From assembly GCA_024734495.1 (NCBI GenBank), contig JALMQS010000876.1:221216-285215 (forward strand): a stretch of DNA of 64,000 bases, in the 5' to 3' direction. Under the pieces are notes generated by a model. That model worked only from the letters and a program-made list of their open reading frames with translations, was not told where the DNA came from and did not search any database. Of this stretch, positions 1-18,459 are shown piece by piece. The stretch comes from Forficula auricularia. Lineage: Eukaryota > Arthropoda > Insecta > Dermaptera > Forficulidae. The position numbers were made by a program, and so were the translations under genes. How positions within the stretch are numbered: position 1 is the stretch's first letter; each line of letters opens with the position of its first letter.

Positions 1-2062
1 ATGGATTTTTATACAAATCTCCATCTTCCTAATTTATTTATTTATTTGTTGAATTAAAAAATTATAAATATACTTTTTAAATTTATCAATACTAATATAG
101 ACTTTATAATTATAAGAGGGGTAATGTGGTAGCACTAAAATGAACCTTAAGGCTCAACTTTATTTTGACATCTTCAGTCACCTAGCTAAATAATATATAG
201 TTTATCACCATTGCTTAATTTTTCAAATCTATAAATGATTATATTTCTGTTGTTTGTTCTTGAATACATTCATTCAGAACCTTTGGGCACAGGCATGTTA
301 TAAATTTGCATGAAGCTACAATTTTTATTTTTGACAAAGCTTGGTTCGATCACATATGTGTATATAACTCCCAATTAACTGAAAATGGCCAAATAAATTC
401 AGGCCGAAACGTTTTATTCAGGGTGTTTTATTGAACCCAGCGCACCAATTTTGGGGGATACCTCCTCCTTCATCTAATACATGATTATATTTCTGTAGAA
501 ATATAAAAGTTAATTAAATATTTATGTTCTTAAAATAATCCTCAAAATCAAATAATTTAGGAGCCTTAAGCAGCTTGCTTAAATGAACACCTTTGACTTT
601 TGATTAGTTATTCTTACCTATAGATATGACTTCTTGGAATTGTTTTTAGGATTCGAAACACCAAATAATTGAATGAAATTATTCTAACATTTTATTTTAA
701 TGATTTTTTTTATTATTTATTATTATTATTATGGGCAATTTGAAATGGAAGCTAGAAAGCTCAAAATCAAAAGAGTTCTTCGTTTTGGAAATTCAAACAT
801 TTTTTTAGTTTAAAGAACCTCGAGCAACTTTCCCTCTTGAGTTATAATATCAAAATCCAGACAGACAGAAAAAAATAATAATTGAATTATATTTTTTTCC
901 ACGTTTCAGACGAAACTAAGACCAACTGCCCCACACACACATACACATAGAATAGAGGCTACTTACTCCACTGCAAGTCCTAGTTATTTAGATGTCTTTA
1001 AAATCCGTGCATCATATTTTGTAAGTGTCAACCTAGTCATATTAGAGCCACATCGAATATCTGCCTAGTTCTTTGGCAAAATAATCCTAATTCAACGAAT
1101 TAATAAGAAAAATTCATTTGTCTTGTGTTTTTCTATTGAATTTTTCTTTTAATATAATATTCATAAAACTTATATTTTTTTATTCTAACCTAATCTTTCG
1201 AAATTAAGGTAGTTGTTTCACTATATGGATTTTTTTGAAAATAAGAGAGATTATTATTTAAATATTTCTGCATCGATTGGTGGCAAAACGAAATTGATGA
1301 ACAATATAGTTCCAGAGATATTAAATTCCAAAGATAGAGTTTTTCAGACTCTTATACATTGCACTATACGGGATATCGGAAAGTTTACATATATATTTAA
1401 TTATAATTAAGAAACTCTTCTTACCATTGTTATAAAAAACTAAACCAACATTAAACAATAATTAATACATTTTTTAAGAAAATTTTAATTCATAGTTACA
1501 ACACAGTTTCTGTGATAATAATGAATAATGAAAAATTTACACTAAAAACAAGCTGGCAACAAAGCATTTATTTAACCTAAAAAGTTGGTTAACTTTAGTA
1601 CTTTTTTGACGTTTTTTTGCTTCAGCCATTGTCGCAATAGCTTTCAATCGCTTATTAAGAACTTTTTGTTTTATAAATCGACCTTTATAATGTACTTTAC
1701 TTATCTGATATTTCTATGATAAAATATATACAAGCTCGGACAGTGTTGCCTAGTAGTGGTACATAAACAGCAAAAAGTTTTGGGGTTATGAATTATGAAT
1801 CCTTATTGTCTGTTCTATATACTCTAGCATTAACTTTTTGCTAATAACAACTAAAAAATTTAGGGACCTTTATTCTAGATATTGCTTGCACTTAAATGAC
1901 TCCTAAATTACAAATAATAGAATATATCTTGTCCTAATACTTATAAAAATAATCCAAAATGTTAATATTTGTCTATTAAATGTTATCATTATTGACTTCA
2001 TTTATAATAATTGATAATAGATTGAATTTGAAGCTCGATAAACATATTTATAAGGTGCTTAC
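1..2062. other. AK2 intron, no exon found
   Basis: This is intron sequence downstream of AK2 exon 4. I searched the minus strand for the expected LID and C-terminal exon motifs and found none. It is AT-rich with a TAT microsatellite at about 711-732 and nothing else recognisable. Confidence 0.6.
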
Positions 2063-7691
<5,629 letters not shown>

Positions 7692-8171
7692 TTTGGCTGA
7701 TTTTAAGACCTTATGGGGTTTTCAGTTAGTCGATGATTAAGTATGAAGGTCAATTAGAAGTGGACAGGCACAACGTTCACTTACAAGAGCAATGGAAAAC
7801 AGAAAACACTTGTTCGCTCGACGTCCTATATTATCCTGGATTGTGTTTGGTTGACCCAATAGATGGCGGGCAAATACCAGAGCGCAAAATAAGAATCTAC
7901 TTAAGGAGGTTATTTCGCGAGAATCCACACAAAAGTTTTTAGCCTTGCAACCACTCTATAAAAATGAACGGTGCTAAAATTTTAGGTTATGTTTTTTTAA
8001 CATGACTGTACTTCTCACGCTACTATATCCTCTTTATGAATGGATCGTTTCCAAGCCATTGATCTTATATCCCCTCCACTAAAAATAATCGCCCAAATGT
8101 TTTTTTTTTTTAATTTTATCAAAACTATGAGGTAAATAATTTCAATTTTTTTTTAGTTACTCTGAATATAT
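7692..8171. promoter_or_regulatory. AK2 5' flank, promoter not pinpointed
   Basis: This is the region just upstream of the AK2 start codon (minus strand) and should hold the 5' UTR and promoter. agatggcgggc at about 7861-7871 and ttcgctcgacgtc near 7813 are GC-richer than their surroundings, but I see no TATA box that fixes a start site. Confidence 0.35.
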
Positions 8172-8985
8172 TAATTAGCTAGCTGCAAGGCCCGCCTTCG
8201 GCGACCCTCTTGCTAGCCAGGGGCACGCCCCCGGACCCCCAACCCACGAACCCCCTCACCCCCCGTTCTCAACCACCGCCCCCACCCCGCACCACCTCAC
8301 TACGTCTCTGGACCCTCACCTGAACCCCCCACTCCACCCTGCACCACCCCACCCCCAGCAGGATCCCCCCGGACCCACCCCCGCATCACCACCCCGGACC
8401 CCAACCCGCACCACCCCACTACGCCTCTGGACCCTCACTTAAACCCTCCACTCCGCCATGAACCCCCCGGACCCCACCCCGTGCCCTCCACCCCCGCACC
8501 CAGTTTTTTTCATTTCTAGCCTTCTAGTGACCCACAGATTATGTATACAAAATTTGGTTAAGTTGGCTCTAAGGGTAAGAATTTTCATATTTTGCCCCCC
8601 CCCTTTTTTTAGAGGAATTTTTTTGAACTAAAGTTGTCAGAAATCATATCCCGTAAACATTGCCATAAAGTTAATAATTTAGGAGTTATTTGATAATTTT
8701 CATTCGAGCGCCCCCTAAACCCCCTTATGAGATCAAAATTTCAAAACGTTATATAGCTACAAACGTAAGTTAGAACAAATCTGATGTAAATATGAAATTT
8801 CATAATAATCCCTTGAGCCGTTTTTACGTGAATCGTGAGCAACTTTTCGGAAACGACGAAAACATACAGACAGACAGACAGGAATTTTGTTGAGGGTGTT
8901 TTCGTTCATAACTTTTCTTGAAACGTGTGCAACCAAAATTTGGCGTGATTTGGAGCAATGTACAGACCAAACCTTAATTTTATAT
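8172..8985 (-). mobile_element. Helitron-like non-autonomous element with C-rich arm
   Basis: Read on the minus strand, it ends with a GC-rich hairpin (gggtcgccgaaggcgggcc) and then cttgcagctag, the arrangement of a Helitron 3' end. Upstream come about 280 bp of C-rich, proline-type low-complexity sequence (8215-8510), then the dispersed 'gtatacataatctgtgg' core and a GACA microsatellite (8866-8882). The same order recurs, in the other orientation, at 60480-61050. The base after CTAG is C rather than T, so the exact end is uncertain, and I did not find the 5' end. Confidence 0.55.
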
Positions 8986-8988
8986 ATA

Positions 8989-9020
<32 letters not shown>

Positions 9021-9022
9021 AT
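8985..9022 (+). repeat. AAAT microsatellite
   Basis: A run of taaa/aaat units with ragged ends immediately left of the 9034-10523 TIR element. Confidence 0.9.
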
Positions 9023-9033
9023 AGATAAAGGGT

Positions 9034-10523
9034 CCCAGATAGCAATTTAAACTTGAATCCAACTTGCAACAAGTTTGATGTGTCAAAAGTGGAAGCTTGT
9101 GGCAAGTTTGTCAGTGGCATATATACACTTGAGGCAAGTTTGAATCAAACCTCCTAGTTTCCCAGCGACAAGCCTGCACGTTGTTTGTTTTTGCAAAGCA
9201 TATGTAACTTTGACATAACATGCTTGCATGTTGTTTGTTTTTGCAAAGCATATGCAACTTTGTCTTAACATACTTGCAGGGTGTTTATTTTTTTAAAGTA
9301 TATGCAACATTGACATAAGTAAGTTTAACCTACTAAAAGAAAATCGACTATAATTTAAAAAATCAGTTATTTACTTATTGTTCCTTGGAGAATGTCATCT
9401 TTAGGTGAATGTCATCAATAGACGATAGGTGCTTCTACCTTATTGGCTGATTCATTGTTAAATTAGAAAGAAGTAAATATTGGGCAGGAAAATACAAGGG
9501 AAAAAAATAACAAAAAACAAACCATTGATTTAATCTTTTTTTAATCCTTTTTATTTTATTAAAATTATAAAAAATCAAATAATAAAATATAAAAAAAACA
9601 ACACTTTCTCTTTGTCATTTCTTAAATCTTATTTTGTATTTGACCTTTATTTTCTCTCTCTAGTCTGAAACAAATAAACAAGATTACTATATAATATTTA
9701 AGACATAAAATTATTAGTGAATTATAGAGTTTTGTCAAACCATCAGATGCTGCAAGGAGCACTCATATATGTAATCTAAAACTTACCTTCTTGTTGAACT
9801 TCCCTATGGATAAAGCAAAAATATTTCAGTACAGTAGATATAAAAATAGAGATTTAATAGAAGAATCTTAAGTTCAAAAAAATAAAAAAACATTAAATTA
9901 TAGATAAATATATTATAAAAGTGGAAAACTTACCCATAACCTCTTTCTCTGTTATTTATTTAGATTTCTTGAAAAATAATAATATGTATATAAAACTATT
10001 GATAATAAAATAAGGATTTTGGAGCTTATATGTCAATGTATAAATATAACTGATATTTCTTTTATTTCTTATATATTTAGGTATATAAGTTGTTTTATTT
10101 TAAAAGTCCATTCGATTTTCGAGACATGTAAGCCACACTCTAGAATTAAATAAAAATAATTTTAATTTTAATTGATAATAATTTTAATAATACCTCGCAA
10201 GTATTCACGCCCGTTTGAATTCTGGATTAAAAAAAGTAGTTACTTTTTTTAGGAAATGCTTATAATTATATTAAAAATAAACTAGATTGACAGTTTAACG
10301 GTTAACTAAACATAGACTAAACGAATAATATATTTGTGGCTAGATGGCGCCAACGAACAAGCAAGTAAGCAAGTTTGTAGCAAGTTAGATAAAAACTTAA
10401 TAATTCACCCTTGAACATTCAAGATTGCTGCAAAATTACCACAAACTTATCTTGTCATATTTGACATGACAATTTAAATTCAAACAAAAGTTAAGTTTGC
10501 GGCAAGTCCAATTGCTATCTGGG
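9034..10523. mobile_element. TIR DNA element of about 1.49 kb, left member of an inverted pair
   Basis: The element begins CCCAGATAGCAATTTAAACT and ends with the inverse CAATTGCTATCTGGGG, so the termini are inverted repeats of at least 13 bp. Subterminal caagtttg/caacttgc motifs recur. No open frame of useful length exists, so it is non-autonomous. The same element lies in the opposite orientation at 10693-12103, so the pair forms a stem with arms near 1.4 kb. I cannot assign a superfamily. Confidence 0.75.
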
Positions 10524-10692
10524 GTGCATAGTTTCACAGTGAATGAAATAAAACTCAAAGAGTGTTTATACAAACTCAATATATTTCGGATTATTAGTCC
10601 ATCATCAGGAGTTTACATGATGGACTAATAATCCGAAATATAATTGAGTTTTATAAACCTCTTGAGGTACATTTCATTCACTGTTATGCACA
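10524..10692. repeat. Palindromic centre with hammerhead-like repeat ends
   Basis: It lies between the two 1.4-kb TIR elements. tttcacagtgaatgaaataa and its inverse face each other around the sequence cggattattagtccatcatc. The same termini occur at 20886-21125 and at both ends of 47770-49150. The minus strand carries a full hammerhead-type core at 10571-10616. Confidence 0.7.
10571..10616 (-). ncRNA. Hammerhead ribozyme-like motif (type I), minus strand
   Basis: Read on the minus strand: stem I strand GTAAACTC, core CTGATGA, a short stem II (GGA..UCC), GAAA, a minimal stem III and then GAGTTTG, which pairs with the first stem I strand over about 7 bp. The plus-strand half of the same palindrome has lost the first bases of the core (10616-10640). 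Self-cleavage is inferred, not shown. Confidence 0.5.
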
Positions 10693-12103
10693 CCCAGATA
10701 GCTGGACTTGCCGCAAACAACTTGTTTAATTTAAATTGTCATGTATTTCAAAGATAAGTTTGTTAATTTTGCAGCGATACTTAGTGTTCAAGTGAATTAT
10801 TAACTTCTAACTTGCTACAAACTTGCTTACCGCTTGTTCGTTGGCGCCATCTAGCCACAATATATTAATCCTTTAGTCTATGTTTAGCTCGTTAAACTAT
10901 GTCAATCTGATTTATTTTTAATATAATAATTATATACATTTCCTAAAAAAGTAACTACTTTTAATCCAGAATTCAAGCGGGTGGAATACTTGCAGTATTA
11001 AAATTATTATGAATTAAAATTAAAATTATTTTTATTTATTCAGAGTGTAACTACATGTCTCGAAATCGAATGGACTTTCAAAATGTTAGCTTATATACCT
11101 AAATATACAGAAATAAAAGAAATATCAGTTTATTTATACATTGTATATATATAAAATCCTTGTTTTATTATCAATAGTTTTATATACATATATGATATAC
11201 ATTATTCTTCAAGAAATCCTAGATAAATAACAGAAGATAAAGTTTCCACTTTGATAAAATATTTATCTATAATTTAATGTTTTTTTATTTTTTTGAACTT
11301 AGATTCTTCATATTAAATCTCTATTTTATTCTGCTGCTGAAATATTTTGCTTCATCATAGGAGTTTCAACAAACATAGTTCCGCATATATATGCCATATA
11401 CACATCTGTGTTTGACAAAATAATTCACTAATAGTTCATGTCGTAAATATTATATAGTAATCTTGTTTAGTTTCAGACTAGAAGAAGAATAAAGGTCAAA
11501 CACAAAATAAGATTTAAGAAATGACAAAGAAGAAAGTGTTTTTTTTTTTTTATATTTTACATTATTTTTATTTTTTATAATTTTAATAAAATAAAAAGGT
11601 CAAGAGCTTAAATCAGTGGTTTGTTTTATTGTATTTTTTGCTTATATTTTCACTGCGAGAATGTTACACTTCTTTCTAATTTAACAAATGACAGTCAAAA
11701 CCAATAAGGCAGAATCACTATATCGTCTGTTGATGGCAACATGCAAGATCATTATAGAGAACAATAAGTCAAATAACTGATTTTTTAAATTATAGTCAAA
11801 TTTTCTTTTTAGTAGGTTAAACGCATGCTCAATGTTGCATATACTAAAAAACAAACGCACTGTTCTAGGTATAAGCGAGACAAGGTTGCATATGCTTGCT
11901 TAAAAAACAACATGCAGAAGCATGTTAATCCGGTAAAGTTTACGCTTTTGCTAAGATGGCGGCAAGCAATCGTCGCTGGGAGCTTCTCATACTAGGAGGT
12001 TCGGTTCAAACGCACTCGAAGTAATACACTATGCCACAAGCTCCACTTTTGACACATCAAACTTGTTGCGAAGTTGGATTCACGTTTTAAATTGCTATCT
12101 GGG
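10693..12103. mobile_element. TIR DNA element of about 1.41 kb, right member of an inverted pair
   Basis: This is the inverse of 9034-10523: it begins CCCAGATAGCTGGACTTGCC and ends AATTGCTATCTGGG. The two arms differ by scattered substitutions and small indels, so the duplication is not recent. No coding frame is present. Confidence 0.75.
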
Positions 12104-12433
12104 CACCCTTTACTTTATTAATTAATATCAATGTTTCACCTAAAACCTACACTACTTTCTCTAAGTAAAACTGAATATATTATTCTAACAAATATTAGTT
12201 CTTCATCAAGATGGTGAGTGTCTTTCAATGAAAAAAATAAAATAATGATCATTTCTCCACCCTTTCCCAATCTACCATATGTAAAAAATTCATTTTTAAT
12301 TGCAATTATTTCATGTTTGATGTAGTAAATCGTCTTCAAATTTTAACAGTGTGTTTATTATGCTTTTAATGACTTATATTCCAAAAGTTTCGTAGACTTC
12401 TTGAATTTTTGCATTTGTGAAAGAACTACCTTA

Positions 12434-12583
12434 AAAACCCGAGTGCATAAACACCTACGTCTCCACCCTCTCACTTAATCAACTTTTCCTTCTCTTCGGT
12501 AATGCAAGGGTCTTTCGAGATCCATAGGGGCTGCGTCTTTACTGGTGCACCCCTTCTTGCATTCGATTGCATTAAAAAAAAAT
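12434..12583 (+). mobile_element. LINE 3' end, severely 5'-truncated
   Basis: The last codons read RVHKHLRLHPLT and stop. A 3' UTR ending gattgcatt and an A tail follow. The fuller copy at 58503-58990 (minus strand) has the same tail and encodes the matching end of a reverse-transcriptase ORF2. It lies immediately left of the hAT element at 12599. Confidence 0.75.
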
Positions 12584-12598
12584 AAGTAGGCCCTAGAG

Positions 12599-13431
12599 CA
12601 GTGATTCTCAACCATTTTCCCATCGCGGAACACTTTTAATGATTTACAAATTTGTCGGCACACCAAAGATGTAATAAAATTTTTAAATAAGCTTTAAACC
12701 TTCAATCGCAAGAAAGAAAAATATGAAATAAATAAGAAAATTATACTATGGCTTCAAAATGAAAACTTAGAAAATAAACATCATCGCTGTAGTTTTATAA
12801 ATACAACATTACCAATCTATTGTAGAATGAACAAACAAGTCATAAATCAGGGACAAACTTTTTTGAATAATTGTATCCGATACATACGATTCACAATTAT
12901 GTTTATGTAAATGAAATTACTTGCATTGTATTAACTCGTCTTCTATATATGGTAAAAATGTTCAGATATATTTATATTCAAATAATTTATAAGTAATTCT
13001 TAATTTTTAGAGGCTTGGCGGTACACTTGTGGCCGCCTCCGTGGTGTAATGGTCAGAATAACTGGCTGGCAACCCGGAGGTCTCGGGTTCGATTCCCGGC
13101 TATACCCAGACATTTTTTCTGTAAGTATAGGGTCTGGTAATAAAAATTAAGTGGGAGATAAATTTAACCGAATTTATCGCGCGGAGAATTTACCACTGCT
13201 CGAAGCCCCTAAAACCTTAGTAAATTGGATATTGAATTGTATCTAAGTTTCTGAGATTGGCTCGTGATCCCGGCTTCTTTTCCTTCTACTCTGTTCTTTT
13301 CACGATGGAGGGGCCAGCCCATACAGGCCTTTAAGAGATCCACCTTCTGGTGTATCTCCTTCTCACATCAATATCATTAAAAAAAAAAAAAAACCACTAA
13401 TGTGCCGCGGCACAGTTGTTGAGAACCACTG
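12599..13431. mobile_element. hAT-family DNA element with 8-bp target-site duplication
   Basis: The termini are CAGTGATTCTCAACC and GTTGAGAACCACTG, a typical hAT terminal inverted repeat. The element is flanked on both sides by ccctagag (12591-12598 and 13432-13439), the 8-bp duplication expected of hAT transposases. It has no transposase remnant. A tRNA-derived SINE occupies 13033-13393. Confidence 0.9.
13033..13393 (+). mobile_element. tRNA-derived SINE (family 2) nested in the hAT element
   Basis: The head is tRNA-like: an A-box-like GTGGTGTAATGG at 13041-13052 and a perfect B box GGTTCGATTCC at 13086-13096, with spacing fitting a tRNA. A unique body of roughly 270 bp ends catcaatatcatt and an A run of 13. 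The tail resembles the LINE 3' end at 12434-12583 (gattgcatt plus A), suggesting the LINE as mobilising partner. I could not find a clean target-site duplication. It is not a functional tRNA gene, because the acceptor stem is not closed. Confidence 0.8.
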
Positions 13432-14057
13432 CCCTAGAGGGTCAATCATTTTGATCAAAAGATTGAGACAATCATTGAGGAGCGCTTCAATCATCCCCTC
13501 AATCAACCTAAATCTTTTAATCAAAATTCATTCGTAATGGAGTTTCGATTAGATTTCAGTGTTGGAAGCTAGCAGAATGTCCTCCATGGTTGCTGCCGAG
13601 TGCGTGGATTGAGGGAAAGATTGATCAAAACCCTTCTAGTCGGTCATGCGCCTCTTCAATTATTTGCGTCAATCAAACTTTCTATCAATCACCGTCAATG
13701 AATGACTCAAGCAACAAACGGGTTCCTAGACGGTCAACATGCTTGGCTCAATCATTTTGATCAAAAGATTAACCGCCTAGGGCCTCCTTTAAGTTAAAAT
13801 TATTTCTTTCATCTCGAGAATTCTTTTGAATTGGATTATAGGTGATGAAATAAGGAACTTTGTTAATTTTTTTTAGTTTATTCACGAAGTTTCGACTTCA
13901 AATCTTGAAACTGTTTTCAAAAAATAATAGTTTTAATTGAAAAGTTCTTCTTTTTGCCGAGGGTTTTAAAGAGTTGTTGATTCATGAAGAGAAATCAATG
14001 AGGTTGTGCTCTGCTTGATGCAAATATACACACACACGCACATATATATATATTCCT

Positions 14058-15903
14058 TCTGTATATATATAAATCTCGTGTGTCACAATGTATGTTCTCA
14101 ATGGACTCCCAAACCACTGAACCGATTATAATAAAATTCGCACACCATGTGCAGTTCAGTCAACTTGAAATAGGATAGTTTAATCAAATTATAGTCGCAA
14201 TTTATGAATTTATTACTAATTATTTGTCTGTTATTATTTGACAGTCATTTGTGCAAATGATTCTAACGAATGTCGATACCTTTCGACTGGGTTGACTAAG
14301 TAATCAATAGATGGCGCTGCTATGGTAAATCTACGAACGTGTCGCACCAGCTACATTTTAACGGCATAATTACCACGTGTTGTTGACGCTATAAAATTAA
14401 TTAAATTTGTTTCGTAGTGAACGAAATACCGTATAATTCAATTATTTCCACTTTTAAATTTTTTGGTGTTAGCATAGCCGGCCACGTGTTACTTAGACTG
14501 AAGTGTAAATTGCATTCATATTATATATTAGAAGATATTAATACAGTTAAATTAAACCTGTTTTTACTTATTTGTGCTTCATTGATCAAAAAACTTTATA
14601 ATTTAATAATTTGAATCATGAATGGCTCAGTCAACGAGCGATTTTGGCAGCCAAAAACGTTGATGTTGACGAAATTAACTTTCCAGTTAACAGTTGTTAC
14701 CAGGCGATCGATGTCTTTTAAATCAATCGATACTGTTGTTGATGAAAATGAAAGTATAAATTTTCCGATTGATTTTTAAATTCGTTGAGTATCCCTGGAA
14801 TGCCACCACATAATCTTCGATTAAAGATTGGTTCCCCTATTATTCTCCTCAGCCAATTTGAATCCACCTCAATTATGTAACGGTACGCGTTTGGTCATCA
14901 AAAAGATCACCGGAAACATTCTTGAAGCAACCATTTTGGCTGGGAAGTTTAAAGGAAAAATGGTCCTGCTGCCACGTATTCCGATGATACCATCAGATTC
15001 CACCATACCCTTCAAAAGGCTACAGTTTCCAATTCGTTTAGCTTTCGCCATGTCTATAAATAAATCTCGAAGGTCAAACAATGTCCACCATTGTAGTTTT
15101 AGATTTGGAAAATGCATGTTTTTCTCATGGGCAACTATATGTTGCGTCTTTCCGTGTTGAGGAAACCGTCGAATCTATTTGTGTTAGCTAAAGACAGGTT
15201 AACCAAAAACGGTACCGATTGAATTGATAAATTAAATTCTGAAATTGAAGATAATTTATAATTCAAAAAATAGATATCAATGTTTAAAAGTTTAAGACTG
15301 TCTTGCCTACCTCATTTATGAGTTTCAGCATATGTTATTTATAATATTATACTGTAATATACTTATTTGTTATCAAAATTAAATGGAAATAATAAATCTG
15401 ATAAATTTTTGTTGTATTGATTCTGCTTAATATCAAGTGCAAGAACATTTTTACTCAATTGTTCAACGTGCCCTTCCAAATCTCAATCCAGTGAATCGGT
15501 ATACCAACATCAGCATTTTCGTCTTTGCTCGTGCCGCTTCATAGTACTAAAGGGTTATTTAGTAGTAGAAAGTCAAATAAGGAGATCACCATATTTCATT
15601 ACAAATACTATCTGTGTGAAAAAGCATAGTGGACTCCGTGACTGATGCTCTCTTGTCGTTCCTCTTAGACAGTTCACTATGGCACGTAATACAACAAAAA
15701 CTTTAGCCACGGCAGCGCGTGGCCGGGTCAGCTCTTATATATATAAAAAAAAAAAAAAAAAAAAAAAAACAATTTACATAAAAGGTAATCAATTTTGGAC
15801 ATCCTCATTACGCACAATTTCCGAGACGCCGCCCGCCAGGGCAACCCGCCCGGAGAGACTAGCTGGACAGGCGTGCCGGAGGTTTCACGCCGGGTGCAGC
15901 TAG
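14058..15903 (+). mobile_element. Decayed autonomous Helitron
   Basis: The 5' end reads TCTGTATATATATAAATCTC, continuing into text typical of insect Helitron 5' ends (cactgaaccgattataat). The 3' end is a hairpin (gtgccggaggtttcacgccggg region) followed by TGCAGCTAG at 15895-15903 and then T, as expected for insertion into AT. Between them is the end of a Rep/helicase protein (14630-15180). A poly-A run and a second GC-rich segment at 15715-15880 suggest that a further insertion or two fused 3' ends lie inside. Confidence 0.7.
14630..15180 (+). pseudogene. Helitron Rep/helicase C-terminus, frameshifted
   Basis: Pieces of the PIF1-like helicase end are readable in order across several frames: NER and ILAAKNVDVDEIN (about 14633-14690), MPPHNLRLKIGSP (about 14800-14835), LNPPQLCNGTRLVIKKITGN and LLPRIPMIPSD, then FKRLQFPIRLAFAMSINKS (to about 15070), and CFSHGQLYVAS in another frame (about 15115-15150). 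These correspond to the DNA-binding and motif V/VI region of Helitron helicases. At least three frameshifts and a stop (near 14776) are present, so it cannot be functional. Confidence 0.85.
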
Positions 15904-18450
15904 TATATATATATATATGTACAGGGCCTGAGGGAGGGGGGGGTAAGAGTGGCAAGCTGCCCCAGGCCTCATAATTTTAGGGGGCTCATAATAATAATAA
16001 CTGAAGAAGCGCTCAAAGTACAATGTTATATTTTCTTCTTCTTCGTTTTTTTCCTGACGGAAGAGTCGTGAGCCCAGACTTGCATGTAACAGAGAAAATT
16101 TCTCCAAATCGTCGGTATTTGATTAAGAAAATTTAAATAATTTGGACTGCTTTTATCTAATGATAATATACTTATCATAATTAAATATTATTTAATAGAA
16201 TAATTAATAATAATTACATACCTTAAGTTTCATCTAAATTGGATATTAGTAGTCGCCTTGCTGCAATAAAGTTGAATTTAAAAAAAAAATCATTTTTTTG
16301 CAAAAAATCATAACTTTCATTCCATAAAATGAAACCACTCATCACAAAGCGATTCTTATCTCATTATCTAATTTTGTTACTTGAACGTTGCTTGGACTAC
16401 TTTTTTGTTAAAATGTGAACTTATAGATATCCTTTGACACCGGCAAAATATCATTTTTTCGCCAAAATTTCAGTTTTAAGCGTAAATAAACCCTCATCAC
16501 AAAACGGTTTCTCTCATTTTTTGAAATTTTATTTTGCCAAACGGATATTTTGAACCACTTTTTATAAACTAAGCTCTTTTATATTTATAGATGTCTACAT
16601 TTTCGGACAGGATATGATCCTAATCTTGAAAAGCCTAATAGGAAAATGCTGGATATCTTTAAATCTAAGAAAATTATAAAGAATTGCTCAAGTGAACGTT
16701 CAATGTCATCAAAATTTCATAGAGAATGAAATTGAAATGGAAATTTTACATTTTCTGGGATGATTGGTTTTTCGTTTTTATGAAAAACTGCGATTTTGCC
16801 AAAAAAATTTGCAGTTTCAAACATAAACCTCATTGCAACATAAGTTACCGTATACAGTTAAGATGGATCTTTTGTTTCAATTTGTGAAAAGTTAATCATA
16901 TAGAAATTATATGGGTGGTCTTTGTCGAAAAGTGCTCCTTCATGGTCAATAACTGGAAAAATCAAAAAAGTCTCAATTTTTAGGATAGATATTCGAGAAG
17001 TTTTTGAATCTATAAATAATCAACTACTGGACCGAATTTTGCATATTTTTTTACTCGGCTCCAAATTTTATCACTCTGAATTTACTATAGGACGATTATT
17101 TACAAAGTATGGACTGAATTTTTGAGTTATAAGCAAAAACTGGAAAAAGTCAAAATTTCGTAGTTTTTCAGCCTCGAAAGTTGTCTACATTTTCTAGTCA
17201 CAAACTGGGATTTCGCTTACCACCATAGGCGATCCTAGAAAAATCCTTTTACGATCATCTCTATTTTTAGGCTAGTGTCAACTTTCTTAATTTTTCAATT
17301 CCAATTTAAAAATGAAAATATGTGATCTTTGTTTCCCAAAATGCCGTCGATAGATCTTAGTTAATTTATTTCATTTCTTTGTTCTTAAAAAAAATCTGTG
17401 AAAAGTACATTTTATTAATTTCTTTCTATTTTATTTAGAGTGACTGGATAAAAATGTCTTTGGTTTTTATCTTGGTAATAAATTGTTTAAAATACTAAAA
17501 CTGATTTATTATTTACCACCTTTTACTTCAAATTAAATTAGGCATATTCTGAAAATGAAAAAAGAGGCGATAGGTGCTAGTCAACATCAGGAAGGGCGAT
17601 GGAGCTACAAAGTTTGAACACTGCATTTGACTATTAGTGTTACTTTTTCTTACTATTTGAAGATTTACATTTGGCTATATTTCACTGGCACCTAAATTTG
17701 AAAAATATTTTGAAATCAATTTAAAATAAAATATAAATATTTTGCACATATACAGGACACTTATAAATACTTACATGTGTATTCAAAGGTTTAAAAGTTG
17801 CATGAAAATCGATTTATTAGGGAATGTCATAATTGAAAAATGATTCATTTTATTGATATTTCCAAATTCAATTTGATCTTTTATTAAAACTTTATTTAAA
17901 TGTAAAAACGATATTGAAAAATATATTAATTTTATAATTTCTAACTTTTTAATTTTGAATATTTTACTTTTTTTTTTTATAAAAATTTCAAAAACTATCA
18001 ACAAAGATATGACTGAATATGTTAGTTTAAGAGTTAATAGAACAAATTATATGATTTTACTTATGAAAATTTTGAAAACAATTTTATTTAATAAGGTTTT
18101 ATTGGTGGCTGTAATTTTTTGGACATGTAATAAAGCGTGTGATATAAGTATATTTTACCGAGGTTTGGTAGATGAATCTTATTTATATGATTTTTAAAAT
18201 TTAGTCACTGAAAGCAACATAATTTTATTTATATATTTTTTTCAATTTGTAAGATGATTAATTTTCTTAAATTAATTAATTTTGGAAATATTCTATTTTT
18301 AAAGTTATATGAAAATTATAAAATTACGAACACTATAATATTAAAAAAAATAATTACATTTATTTATTTAAATAAAATTTTAAAGATACATTTGAAAATA
18401 TTGCTGTGTATAGTAAATGATTAACTAAAACAAAAATGGTTATTAGAATT
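15904..18450. other. Gene-free AT-rich stretch
   Basis: No conserved coding sequence. 16270-17200 shows loosely repeated blocks (catcacaaagcg / catcacaaaacgg; gccaaaatttcagtttt / gccaaaaaaatttgcagttt) that look like an old tandem repeat. 17680-18450 is extremely AT-rich. Its longest frame (17955-18197, +, 80 codons) has AT-driven composition, and I do not recognise it. Confidence 0.5.
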
Positions 18451-18459
18451 GTTCTTTTT

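Noticed and set aside
13033..13105. Apparent tRNA gene
   Set aside because: Good A and B boxes, but no closed acceptor stem, and it continues into a SINE body and A tail.
14828..15160. Functional 110-codon gene
   Set aside because: It is the frameshifted end of a Helitron helicase, and the next motif (CFSHGQLYVAS) continues in another frame.
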